DNA of 41,073 nucleotides from an uncultured Verrucomicrobiota bacterium (GTDB lineage Bacteria; Verrucomicrobiota; Verrucomicrobiia; Limisphaerales; UBA9464), in assembly GCA_903880005.1 (NCBI GenBank), contig CAIRNV010000115.1, positions 1 to 41,073 of the forward strand, written 5' to 3'. Under the pieces are notes generated by a model. That model searched no databases and was not told where the DNA came from. It worked only from the letters and a program-made list of their open reading frames with translations. A program made the translations under genes and the position numbers. Positions 35,901 through 41,073 of this stretch are shown here, piece by piece (within the stretch, counting starts at the first letter, position 1; each line of letters starts with the position of its first letter).

Positions 35901-36976
35901 GGCGTGCCCGGCGCGAGGTCATAGGGGCCGCCGGCCACGTTGGTGGCGCCGAGGGTCGAGGCGATCACGACGCGCTTGTACGACGGCGGCGTGTTGGTCC
36001 CCACGCCAAGGCCGAGGCTGTCGCGCTCGAGCATGAGGAACGTCGTGGGGTTCACCACCATCAGCTCGCTGACGGGCGTGTGCCGGTTGGTCTGGGCCGT
36101 GCCGTTGAGCGTGAGTGGGTACAGGTGCTCCGCCACGACCTGCCCGCGCGTGGCGGAGCCGTCGGCGATGTCGAACTGCAGCACCCGGGTCATGCGGCCG
36201 AGGTTGCCGGCGCCGCCGTCCTGGATGGTGGGGCTCTGCAACACCGCCACCAATCTCCGCCCGTCCGGCGTGATCGAGAGTCCCTCGAGGCCGCGGTTGT
36301 TGCGGCGCCCGGAGGCCGGGGCGGTTGCGCCCGCGAAGTTCAGATTGCCCGCCGCGTTTCGTGGCAGGAGCGCAGGCGGGGGCAGGATCGTCTCCTGAAG
36401 CTCCCCCGAGGCGTTGAAGCGATACAACACAGGCCCGTACTCGTCGCTGACCCAAAAGCCGCCGTCCGGCGCGAGCACCAATCCCTCAGGATCCAGGGAC
36501 AACTTGCCGCCGCCCACCGACCCGGCCGGCGACTGCGGCAGGATGGGCGCGTTGGTCGATCCACCGTCAAACCCGGTGAAGTTCGTGCCGCCATAGGTGA
36601 ACACCACCGTCGCGAGGTTCGTGAGCAGCACCTGGCCCTGCCCCGGCGCCGTGCCCCCCCCAAGGAAGGGCGTGATGGCAAACCCCAGCTTCTGCACGCG
36701 CGGCCGGTAGTCCGTCGCGCCGTCCCCGAACCCGCGGTCGGGCAAGCCCCACAACACGCCCCGGATTTGCCCGCCCTCGTACACCAGGGACGAGGCATCC
36801 ACCGCCATCGACGAGAAGATGCCGCCCAACGTGTCCCGCCCCTCGCCTTGCCGGTCGTAGAGGCCGGCCGGGATGCGTCCCACGCCGGCCAACCCATGAT
36901 TCACAAAGCCCTCGAATTGCGCATGCGCCGCGCAGGCACACGCCCACAAGCCAATCCAACGAATCGTCTTCTTCAC
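32918..36976 (-). CDS. Exported phytase-like / Ig-like / 5'-nucleotidase fusion
   Basis: The 1352-residue protein begins with GTG 36976 and a signal peptide ('KKTIRWIGLWACACAAHAQ'). Residues ~20-460 resemble the esterase-like phytase domain ('DPEGLVLAPDGGFWVSDEYG', 'NNRGLEGLSITPDGRRLVAV'). Two Ig-like domains follow (~480-660; 'GQHTYTVRVTDHDGL', 'PHQIVAVATDNLGL'). From ~665 comes a UshA/NutA-type metallophosphoesterase ('LHASDFEAG', 'SSGDNYIPG', 'ACGNHEFDDN', 'LLAHLQQ', 'AGGSHVV'), then the 5'-nucleotidase C-terminal substrate domain ('SNLGNLTADANLWR', 'KNGGGIRDSI', 'GGDSYFP'). The last ~75 residues form a small beta domain ending 'FYRVRVP' that may serve sorting. It probably releases phosphate from organic phosphates outside the cell. 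No phosphate transporter is nearby. The 255 extra bases in the ORF track precede the signal peptide. Confidence 0.88.
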   Translation of the reverse strand: MKKTIRWIGLWACACAAHAQFEGFVNHGLAGVGRIPAGLYDRQGEGRDTLGGIFSSMAVDASSLVYEGGQIRGVLWGLPDRGFGDGATDYRPRVQKLGFAITPFLGGGTAPGQGQVLLTNLATVVFTYGGTNFTGFDGGSTNAPILPQSPAGSVGGGKLSLDPEGLVLAPDGGFWVSDEYGPVLYRFNASGELQETILPPPALLPRNAAGNLNFAGATAPASGRRNNRGLEGLSITPDGRRLVAVLQSPTIQDGGAGNLGRMTRVLQFDIADGSATRGQVVAEHLYPLTLNGTAQTNRHTPVSELMVVNPTTFLMLERDSLGLGVGTNTPPSYKRVVIASTLGATNVAGGPYDLAPGTPGQASLPAGQPPSGVAPLARKDLIDLIDPIDLARFGLNVSTNQDANTLSEKWEALGLVSLKDPARPDDYLLLVGNDNDFKSSVVFHNGVAVGTNDVPVDNMILAYHVTLPGVGGPAPALSAPAVAWASPATEVYAAAPMVLGAAVYDDDGRVVKAEFLEDGVLVGTATAFPFRVTLASPAPGQHTYTVRVTDHDGLTAEATRTILVTASNQAPQVAVSAPAAAASLRAPANVAVAVAASDADGAVVQVQYRLDGAVALTTTNAPFGGTLPFVLVGPHQIVAVATDNLGLSTTSAPVSFNVLRATSAPLSFQVLHASDFEAGIPALDDAVGFSRVLNALRSGFPTNTLVLSSGDNYIPGPFFTASADPAAPFNGVKGRADIAILNALGIQASACGNHEFDDNTAQFASMLRSDAAAGYAGTLFPYLSANLDFNADSNTRGLITADAQDARLGTNKLARSCTLLVGGQLVGVVGATTVELRQISSPGTIGVSTNLVGSIQPAVDALLARGCNKVILLAHLQQYANEFALAGALRDVDLIIAGGSHVVFSKPGDRLRVGHVPAQPYPSVFTSPSGEPVHVVNAGANFEYVGRWISSFDEEGRIIATDARSGVYPTDAQGVADTGAAVANPAITNIVGNLAGIIDGKDGRRFGRTTVYLNGLRASVRTEESNLGNLTADANLWRGQQSDPATSLSLKNGGGIRDSIGGVLSSAGSSVPVFVPPPANPRVGKKAGDVSQLDIENALRFNNGLSLITLTAQQLRDAMEWSVAATTATATPGQFPQVSGMAFAFDPSLPAMTYNRGTNNAILGIASPGQRLRSLVARRADGSLDLVVENGALVGDPGRTFRMVTLDFLATGGDSYFPLSLGTSVSNLVASGVTKTFDTDGSEQRALADYLQQIGTYTAADTARAGDERIQHLGFRADSTLRPAITSLSSGPAGAVVSFTTLPGKSYRLEAQDVLGGGWQFVGGTQAGDGMVRQLSDPAPTEPTRFYRVRVP
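35808..35834 (-). repeat. 9-bp tandem repeat inside the fusion gene
   Basis: Three units of AGGTCGATG (the middle one with A to G) encode the run 'DLIDLIDPID' at a domain border. It may be a slippage site that keeps frame. Confidence 0.6.
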
Positions 36977-37229
36977 CCCCCATCTTGGGATCGCGTGCCC
37001 CCACCAACCCGCGTCGCCGCCGTGAACGAACCGAAAACATCCCGTGGCGACCCCGCGACAAGAAGGCAACAGCCCCAAGGATGCCGCCCACCGTCGCAAC
37101 CCGCGCGCAAGACTTCGACTTGGTGACGGCCGGGCAATCATTGCGTCACGGGGCACATCCAAACTTGCGCGCCCCGTGCGGAACGATGGGAGGATGCGGC
37201 GTCCCGGCCCGCTCGGCGCCAGGACGATC

Positions 37230-38099
37230 ATGCAATACCGCGCCCTCTGGATTTCAGACGTCCACCTTGGCAGCCGCCATTCGCAGGCGCGGGCCCTGCT
37301 GGAGTTCCTGCGCGGCGTCGAATGCCGGCAGCTCTACCTCGTGGGGGACATCGTGGACGGATGGGAGCTGCGGAGGCGATGGCAGTGGGACCCGGACGCC
37401 AACACCGTGGTGCAAAAAATCCTCCGCATGAACCGGAAGGAGACGCGCGTCACGTACCTGTACGGCAACCATGACGAGTTCCTGGAGGGGTTCGTGGGCA
37501 TGCCGCTGGGCGGGGTCCAGTTGATGGAGCGATCCATCCATGTCACGGCCGACCGTCGGCGGATGCTGGTGTTGCATGGGCATCAATTGGACGGGCTCGT
37601 GCACTTCAACCGGCTGCTCGAGCGGGTGGGCAGCAGGGCCTACGACTGTATCCTCGACTTCAACCTCCACTTCAACCGCGTCCGGCGGCGGATGGGCTTC
37701 GGCTATTGGTCGGTGGCCTCCTACCTCAAGCTGCAGGCCAAGTCGGCGGTCCAATACGTGACCCAGTTCGAGGAGGGCATGAGCCGCCTGGCGGCCGCCG
37801 CTCGCGTGGATGGCGTCATCTGCGGCCACATCCACCGGGCGGAGATCCGGGTCATCGACGGCATGACCTACATGAACTGCGGCGACTGGGTGGAGAGCTG
37901 CACGGCGTTGGCGGAGCACTTCGACGGGTCCTTCGAGTTGATTCGCTACCATGAACGGGGCGTGGGTGGTGCAGGGAGAGGGGCGCGGGGACAGGCCCCA
38001 GGCGCTGGCGTCCAAGAACTGGGCACGGAGACGCGGCCACCCAATCGTGGCGGCGAGGGCCGGCCGCCCGCCCAACCGGAGCTGGCCGGCCTTCTTTGA
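37230..38099 (+). CDS. LpxH-like metallophosphoesterase (UDP-2,3-diacylglucosamine diphosphatase family)
   Basis: The 289-residue protein has the calcineurin-like phosphoesterase motifs in order: 'ISDVHLG' (Asp10, His12), 'VGDIVDGW' (Asp40, Asp43), 'YGNHDEF' (Asn80, His81), 'VLHGHQLD' and 'ICGHIHRAEI'. The long helical insertion ('YDCILDFNLHFNRVRRRMGF') and motif spacing match the LpxH/YbbF-like group that removes UMP from UDP-2,3-diacylglucosamine in lipid A synthesis. Whether it serves lipid A or another nucleotide-linked lipid is not certain. AGGA 6 bases before ATG 37230 supports the start. The last ~45 residues after 'FELIRYHERG' are Gly/Arg/Pro-rich and do not fit the family; they run into repeat-rich DNA and may be a late addition by stop-codon loss. 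Confidence 0.88.
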   Translation: MQYRALWISDVHLGSRHSQARALLEFLRGVECRQLYLVGDIVDGWELRRRWQWDPDANTVVQKILRMNRKETRVTYLYGNHDEFLEGFVGMPLGGVQLMERSIHVTADRRRMLVLHGHQLDGLVHFNRLLERVGSRAYDCILDFNLHFNRVRRRMGFGYWSVASYLKLQAKSAVQYVTQFEEGMSRLAAAARVDGVICGHIHRAEIRVIDGMTYMNCGDWVESCTALAEHFDGSFELIRYHERGVGGAGRGARGQAPGAGVQELGTETRPPNRGGEGRPPAQPELAGLL

Positions 38100-38125
38100 G
38101 CACGGGCTCGGCGTGCCCGCCCCAC

Positions 38126-38145
38126 GCAATGGGGTCACATCTAAA
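38126..38145 (-). repeat. Family 3 REP-like motif
   Basis: Minus strand TTTAGATGTGACCCCATTGC, identical to the consensus from the second base on, 27 bases after the phosphoesterase stop. Confidence 0.75.
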
Positions 38146-38182
38146 GTATTGACAAGTTCCGTCGGGGCGAGGCGATTGCCCC

Positions 38183-38202
38183 GCAACGGAGTCACATCCA
38201 AA
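38183..38202 (-). repeat. Family 3 REP-like motif
   Basis: Minus strand TTTGGATGTGACTCCGTTGC, three differences from the consensus. It forms a head-to-head pair with the copy at 38248. Confidence 0.7.
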
Positions 38203-38247
38203 CCATTGATTCATTCGGTGAAGGTGGGGTTTTTCAGCCGAAAACAA

Positions 38248-38267
38248 TTTCGATGTGACTCCATTGC
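38248..38267 (+). repeat. Family 3 REP-like motif, inverted partner
   Basis: Plus strand TTTCGATGTGACTCCATTGC. With 38183-38202 it forms an inverted pair about 85 bp long, the arrangement called a REPIN or BIME in other bacteria. Confidence 0.7.
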
Positions 38268-38310
38268 ATGACCGCAACGTGACGGGCCTCTTGCCGTCGT
38301 ACGGTTCTGT

Positions 38311-39171
38311 TCAACGCACGGCCCGAATGGGAACGTAAAGGTCCGACACCGTCGCCGTGGGTGCGCGCAGGCCAGCCAACGCCCTCAGCAACGTCTCCGA
38401 CTCCGCCTCGGTGAGGCCGTGACGCCTGACAAACCGGTCGCGGAAGCGGGCCATGAATGCCGCCTCGGCCTCCACCACCTCCCGGTCAAGCAACGCCACT
38501 TCCTCGCCCACTGCCTCGCCCACTGCCTCGCCCACTTCGGCCTCGCTGAACGCCTCGGCGAGGGATCGTTGCACGTCATGGACAAAGTCGCGCACCTCTC
38601 CCATGCCCACCACCAACCGATGACAATCCAACAAGCAATCCGTCGCAGGGTCCCAACGCACGCCCGCCCCTTCCATCGCAGCCCGGATGCATTGCAATTC
38701 CGGGTTCAAGGCACTCCTTGCATAGACATCCTCCAGCGACTCGGAGCCCGCGGGGTAAGCCGTGCAAATCTCGCGCGCCCGTCGCTCGGAAAGCCCATCG
38801 GCCTGAAGCACTGCCATCAATGCCTCCCGCGTGCGCGCCGGATTCTCCACGAGGGCATCCGATATCCGGGTCATCGCATCCATCCCTTGCAACACCCCTT
38901 CCACGAATCCCCCGGGCCGGTCCCCCGTTTCCTGCTGGCTTCCGGAATCCTTCGCGGGCAACTCCGCCCGCCATGAGCGGACCGTCCCAACCTCTCCCAG
39001 ATTCCGTTGGAAAGGGTGCCCTGTCATCCGTCCGGGGGACGCCGTCGGATGGCGGTGCTCGTTGGTGGTCCATCCCGGGCCCGATTCCCCCGCAACCCGT
39101 GGCTTGGATCGGAGCGCCATCCACATCACCCCTGCCGCCACCAGTGCCAACACATAGTTAAACCTCTTCAT
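38311..39171 (-). CDS. Hypothetical membrane-anchored protein
   Basis: I do not recognise this 286-residue protein. It has one hydrophobic segment at the N-terminus ('YVLALVAAGVMWMAL'), suggesting an inner-membrane anchor or uncleaved signal, then a polar, probably unordered stretch (~25-85) and a mostly helical, acidic remainder. Three 12-bp units at 38502-38537 encode a 'GEAVGEAVGEEV' repeat. Two cysteines in 'DCLLDC' could form a disulfide. ATG 39171 is preceded by a TATGTGTTGG region without a clear ribosome binding site. It lies 82 bp downstream of another unrecognised gene on the same strand; the pair is flanked by mobile repeats on both sides and has lower G+C than the rest of the window, which suggests acquired or fast-evolving DNA. 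Confidence 0.7.
   Translation of the reverse strand: MKRFNYVLALVAAGVMWMALRSKPRVAGESGPGWTTNEHRHPTASPGRMTGHPFQRNLGEVGTVRSWRAELPAKDSGSQQETGDRPGGFVEGVLQGMDAMTRISDALVENPARTREALMAVLQADGLSERRAREICTAYPAGSESLEDVYARSALNPELQCIRAAMEGAGVRWDPATDCLLDCHRLVVGMGEVRDFVHDVQRSLAEAFSEAEVGEAVGEAVGEEVALLDREVVEAEAAFMARFRDRFVRRHGLTEAESETLLRALAGLRAPTATVSDLYVPIRAVR
38502..38537 (-). repeat. 12-bp tandem repeat in hypothetical gene
   Basis: Three units of CCTCGCCCACTG (last base T in the third) on the plus strand, encoding repeated Gly-Glu-Ala-Val on the minus strand. Length variation between strains would keep the frame. Confidence 0.75.
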
Positions 39172-39253
39172 GGGACGCCTGGCTCACTCTTTGCCTTGCT
39201 GAGGGACATCTGCGCAATGCCCTCCCTGCCAACTGCATTCTCCCGGCGAGGAT

Positions 39254-40069
39254 TCAGTCTTGCGGAGCCTGATCGGTCGCCGGTGCCTCGGCCGTCACGC
39301 CGCCGCCTCCTGGCCATGGACGTTCCCTCAAGGATGGGTCCGGAACGACCTTCACCGTCGCGTCCACGCCCCCAACCCAGCCAAAAAGCAATGGATTGGG
39401 AATCAGCAGTGGGTCGAACTGAAGTAATTGCATGACGCTCCCAAAATGACGGTTCCTGCCGGGCAATGCGAAGAAGGTCGCCCCCGCGAGACGAAAGGGA
39501 ACCTTTCGGTACTCGTCGTGGGTCGGCCCCGTCTCGGCATCCCCTCCATCGACCGGCGGCATCCCTGCGTTGATCAACGGCGTCGCCTGATAAGCAAGTA
39601 TTCGATGCCATGGACCCGTGGGATGGAAATGCTCGGTGGGGACGTTCCCGACGGGCCGGGCATCGGTCGCCCAAGATTGGAACACGCAACTCGCATCGAT
39701 TCGCAGTCCATTGAGGAGGGGGCCTCGGTTGCTAAAGAAGTGGTAACTGCGGTTTTGATACGAATTGATGAAGAAGGGTTCCCTGCTCACATGCAACTTC
39801 CTGTCCCCAGGCTGCTTGCGGGCCTCGTACCACAGGACGCTGCCGCCCGCCGCCGATGAGTAGCGAAACTCCTGCACGTTCGATGTGACCTCGCCCTTCT
39901 CCCATGAGACAACAACACGCCGCCAACGGCTCAGCACCACGTGAGCTTGGAACTCGATGGCATGCAATCGGACCATGTCGGTCGCCTTGCACATTTCCCT
40001 GATGATCACGGGAACCTGTGCACGGAGACTGACGTCTGCCTTCCCGAGGACGAAGGCCACCGCGATCAC
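39254..40069 (-). CDS. Hypothetical protein with uncertain N-terminus
   Basis: I do not recognise this protein, about 271 residues from GTG 40069. The beginning 'VIAVAFVLGKADVSLRAQ' could be a signal peptide. The body has ordinary soluble composition, rich in aromatic residues ('FFINSYQNRSYHFFSNRGP', 'FHPTGPWHRILAYQATP', 'GRNRHFGSVMQLLQFDP'), ending in a Pro/Ala-rich tail. The ORF stays open upstream to 40393, but codons from about 40076 to 40235 are a family 1 repeat, so I placed the start at the repeat's inner edge; ATG 40267 is an alternative that would include the repeat in the protein. It is followed after 82 bp by the other unrecognised gene. DNA here is less G+C-rich than neighbours. 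Confidence 0.6.
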   Translation of the reverse strand: MIAVAFVLGKADVSLRAQVPVIIREMCKATDMVRLHAIEFQAHVVLSRWRRVVVSWEKGEVTSNVQEFRYSSAAGGSVLWYEARKQPGDRKLHVSREPFFINSYQNRSYHFFSNRGPLLNGLRIDASCVFQSWATDARPVGNVPTEHFHPTGPWHRILAYQATPLINAGMPPVDGGDAETGPTHDEYRKVPFRLAGATFFALPGRNRHFGSVMQLLQFDPLLIPNPLLFGWVGGVDATVKVVPDPSLRERPWPGGGGVTAEAPATDQAPQD

Positions 40070-40075
40070 GCCCAA

Positions 40076-40235
40076 CCGGAGCGCTGGGGTTGGGAGCGCG
40101 ATCGCGGCACCGCAAACGCGCCGGCAAGATGAGGAATGCGCGAGCAGTCCCGCATGCGATGGGTCACAAGCCAAGGCCGAGGCCCTTTGGGAGGATGATG
40201 CAGCAAGTCCGACCAACCTCATTGAATCGTTCCAG
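40076..40235 (+). repeat. Family 1 repeat, long form, diverged
   Basis: The sequence aligns along its length with the long copy at 16023 (GTTGGGAG..., AGATGAGGAATGCGCGAG, GCAAGTCCGACC, ATTGAATCGTTCC), though with many substitutions. Minus-strand translation of both copies gives recognisably similar peptides ('LAHSSSCERICSAI' and 'LAHSSSCRRVCGAA'), which independently supports the alignment. The ends are eroded. Confidence 0.65.
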
Positions 40236-40461
40236 CCAAGGGGGATAAGGGTGTTTGGTTTCATCATCGCACGGCTAGGGCTTGGCTTTTGGCTGGTCAA
40301 GGTGGGTGTGGGCCGCCATGAGGTTGGTCCTGCGGATGAACTCGAAGCCCTCGGCATCTTGTCGCCGCCGGCCCTTCGGCATGGTCCGAGCATTACCGGT
40401 GGAACCGCGTCCGAGGTTAGCCCCCCTGCATCAAGAGCCCGGACACGGAAAACGCGTTGGA

Positions 40462-40480
40462 CAACGGGGTCACGTCTCAG
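40462..40480 (-). repeat. Family 3 REP-like motif, diverged
   Basis: Minus strand CTGAGACGTGACCCCGTTG, in tandem with the copy at 40484 downstream of the RAYT gene. Confidence 0.55.
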
Positions 40481-40483
40481 ACA

Positions 40484-40501
40484 GCGAAGTCACATCTAAA
40501 C
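40484..40501 (-). repeat. Family 3 REP-like motif containing the RAYT stop codon
   Basis: Minus strand GTTTAGATGTGACTTCGC; the TAG inside it is the stop codon of the RAYT gene. Confidence 0.7.
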
Positions 40502-41073
40502 AGTTGATATTTGGTCCCGGAGCCGGCGGATGAACCGCTCGCAGGCCGCGTCCCGCGTTCTCCGCGCCTCGATCCGCCTCACACCCTGTGCCGCCGCCGG
40601 GTACTTCAATCCCGTAATCTGCCCAACGACCTCGCTGAGCCTCCACCCACCATGCCTGACCGCCACGTACACCACGGCGTCCCGCGTCCAATCCCCATGG
40701 CGGCCCAGCGCCTCCGGCCATGTCACCCCGGTCTCCTTCTCCGCCCAGCCCACCAGCTTCTCCCATTCCACCCGCCCCGGCCGGGCCAGGCGCCGGGCCT
40801 CCGTCTGCTGTCCGACATCCGCCTTCGCCTGTTTCAGGATCTGCCTCGCATAGTCGGCATCCCCCAGGACCCACCCGCCCACCAACCGATCCCAAGGATT
40901 CTCCAGGTGCCCCTGCCGGAGCGGTTCCTCGGTGTACGCCCGGATGGCACCCAACCTCTCCCGTGGGCTCCGACCGCCGTGGGCCCCCATCAGGAATGCC
41001 GTTTCCAGCCACGAGGGCGCCTCCTCCCGACCGCTGTACACCTGCCATGAACTCCACGGGTATTCCGCGAGCG
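40496..41073 (-). CDS. REP-associated tyrosine transposase (RAYT), 3' part, runs off window
   Basis: The visible part is about 192 codons; the reading frame is open to the right edge, so the GTG start in the ORF track (41041) is not the true start. The segment 'EYPWSSWQVYSGREEAPSWL' matches the region just after the catalytic Y1 domain of IS200-like/RAYT proteins, where 'W(S)SY..Y.G....P.WL' is typical. The C-terminal ~100 residues hold a DnaA-like helix-turn-helix segment ('VVYVAVRHGGWRLSEVVGQI', 'GVRRIEARRTRDAACERFIR') often found in RAYTs of PVC bacteria and other Gram-negative groups. The catalytic HUH and Tyr residues lie outside the window. RAYTs cut single-stranded REP sequences; REP-like motifs overlap the stop codon here and recur at 38.1-38.3 and 32.8 kb. 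Confidence 0.85.
   Translation of the reverse strand, partial: LAEYPWSSWQVYSGREEAPSWLETAFLMGAHGGRSPRERLGAIRAYTEEPLRQGHLENPWDRLVGGWVLGDADYARQILKQAKADVGQQTEARRLARPGRVEWEKLVGWAEKETGVTWPEALGRHGDWTRDAVVYVAVRHGGWRLSEVVGQITGLKYPAAAQGVRRIEARRTRDAACERFIRRLRDQISTV

Noticed and set aside
33467-37126. 1219-residue plus-strand ORF
   Set aside because: Antisense to the phytase-like/5'-nucleotidase gene and rich in Arg/Gly/His without any domain. Shadow of the real gene.
38126-38267. CRISPR array
   Set aside because: Repeated motifs are about 20 bp with unequal spacing and mixed orientation, no cas genes are present, and the same motif is associated with a RAYT gene.

Overview
The window is a GC-rich (roughly two-thirds G+C by eye) stretch of a chromosome that I would assign to the Verrucomicrobiota or a close PVC relative. 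The pointers are a DUF1549/DUF1553 planctomycete-type cytochrome c protein beside a DUF1501 protein, a GreA-type factor with a very long N-terminal extension, a type II pseudopilin-like protein with a C-terminal 'ADGH' motif, Tat-exported Gfo/Idh/MocA and DUF6807 proteins, and a large secreted 5'-nucleotidase fusion. No rRNA, tRNA or CRISPR array was seen.

Layout. 1-5 kb: apbE and a long greA on the minus strand, diverging from rsmB and a MOSC gene, then a 41-residue histone-H1-like gene missed by the ORF track. 5.4-9.4 kb: two exported proteins, a three-domain isochorismatase-like hydrolase and a GH32 fructan/sucrose hydrolase. 9.6-14 kb (minus): an lplT-aas pair for lysophospholipid salvage, preceded by a HAD phosphatase. 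14.05-16.0 kb: a complete ISAs1-type insertion sequence with 15-bp terminal inverted repeats and a 10-bp target duplication; its transposase carries an N-terminal DruA-like (DUF4338) domain and is interrupted by a +1 frameshift. 16.2-19 kb (minus): a CCA-adding-enzyme/poly(A)-polymerase-type gene and a Tat-exported protein of unknown function. 19.2-23.9 kb: the DUF1553/DUF1501 pair. 24-26.6 kb: a GT2 glycosyltransferase, a TauE/SafE permease and an AraC regulator. 26.8-29.8 kb: a translationally coupled trio (DUF6807 lipoprotein, small lipoprotein, Gfo/Idh/MocA oxidoreductase). 30-32.5 kb: riboflavin synthase, a SIS-domain protein and a pseudopilin-like protein. 32.9-37 kb: a 1352-residue phytase-like/5'-nucleotidase fusion. 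37.2-38.1 kb: an LpxH-like hydrolase. 38.3-41 kb: two unrecognised proteins in lower-GC DNA and the 3' part of a REP-associated tyrosine transposase (RAYT) running off the window.

The least expected content is non-coding. Three dispersed repeat families occupy most of the longer intergenic gaps. Family 1 has 19-bp terminal inverted repeats, short (74-78 bp) and long (160-163 bp) forms, and one copy with a 5-bp flanking duplication. Family 2 also has short and long forms and lies next to family 1 at two loci. Family 3 is a REP-like motif, GTTTAGATGTGACCCCATTGC, that contains the stop codon of the RAYT gene and also follows a second, decayed RAYT tail at 32.7 kb. Together with the DruA-ISAs1 element these make the window rich in small mobile DNA around otherwise ordinary genes.
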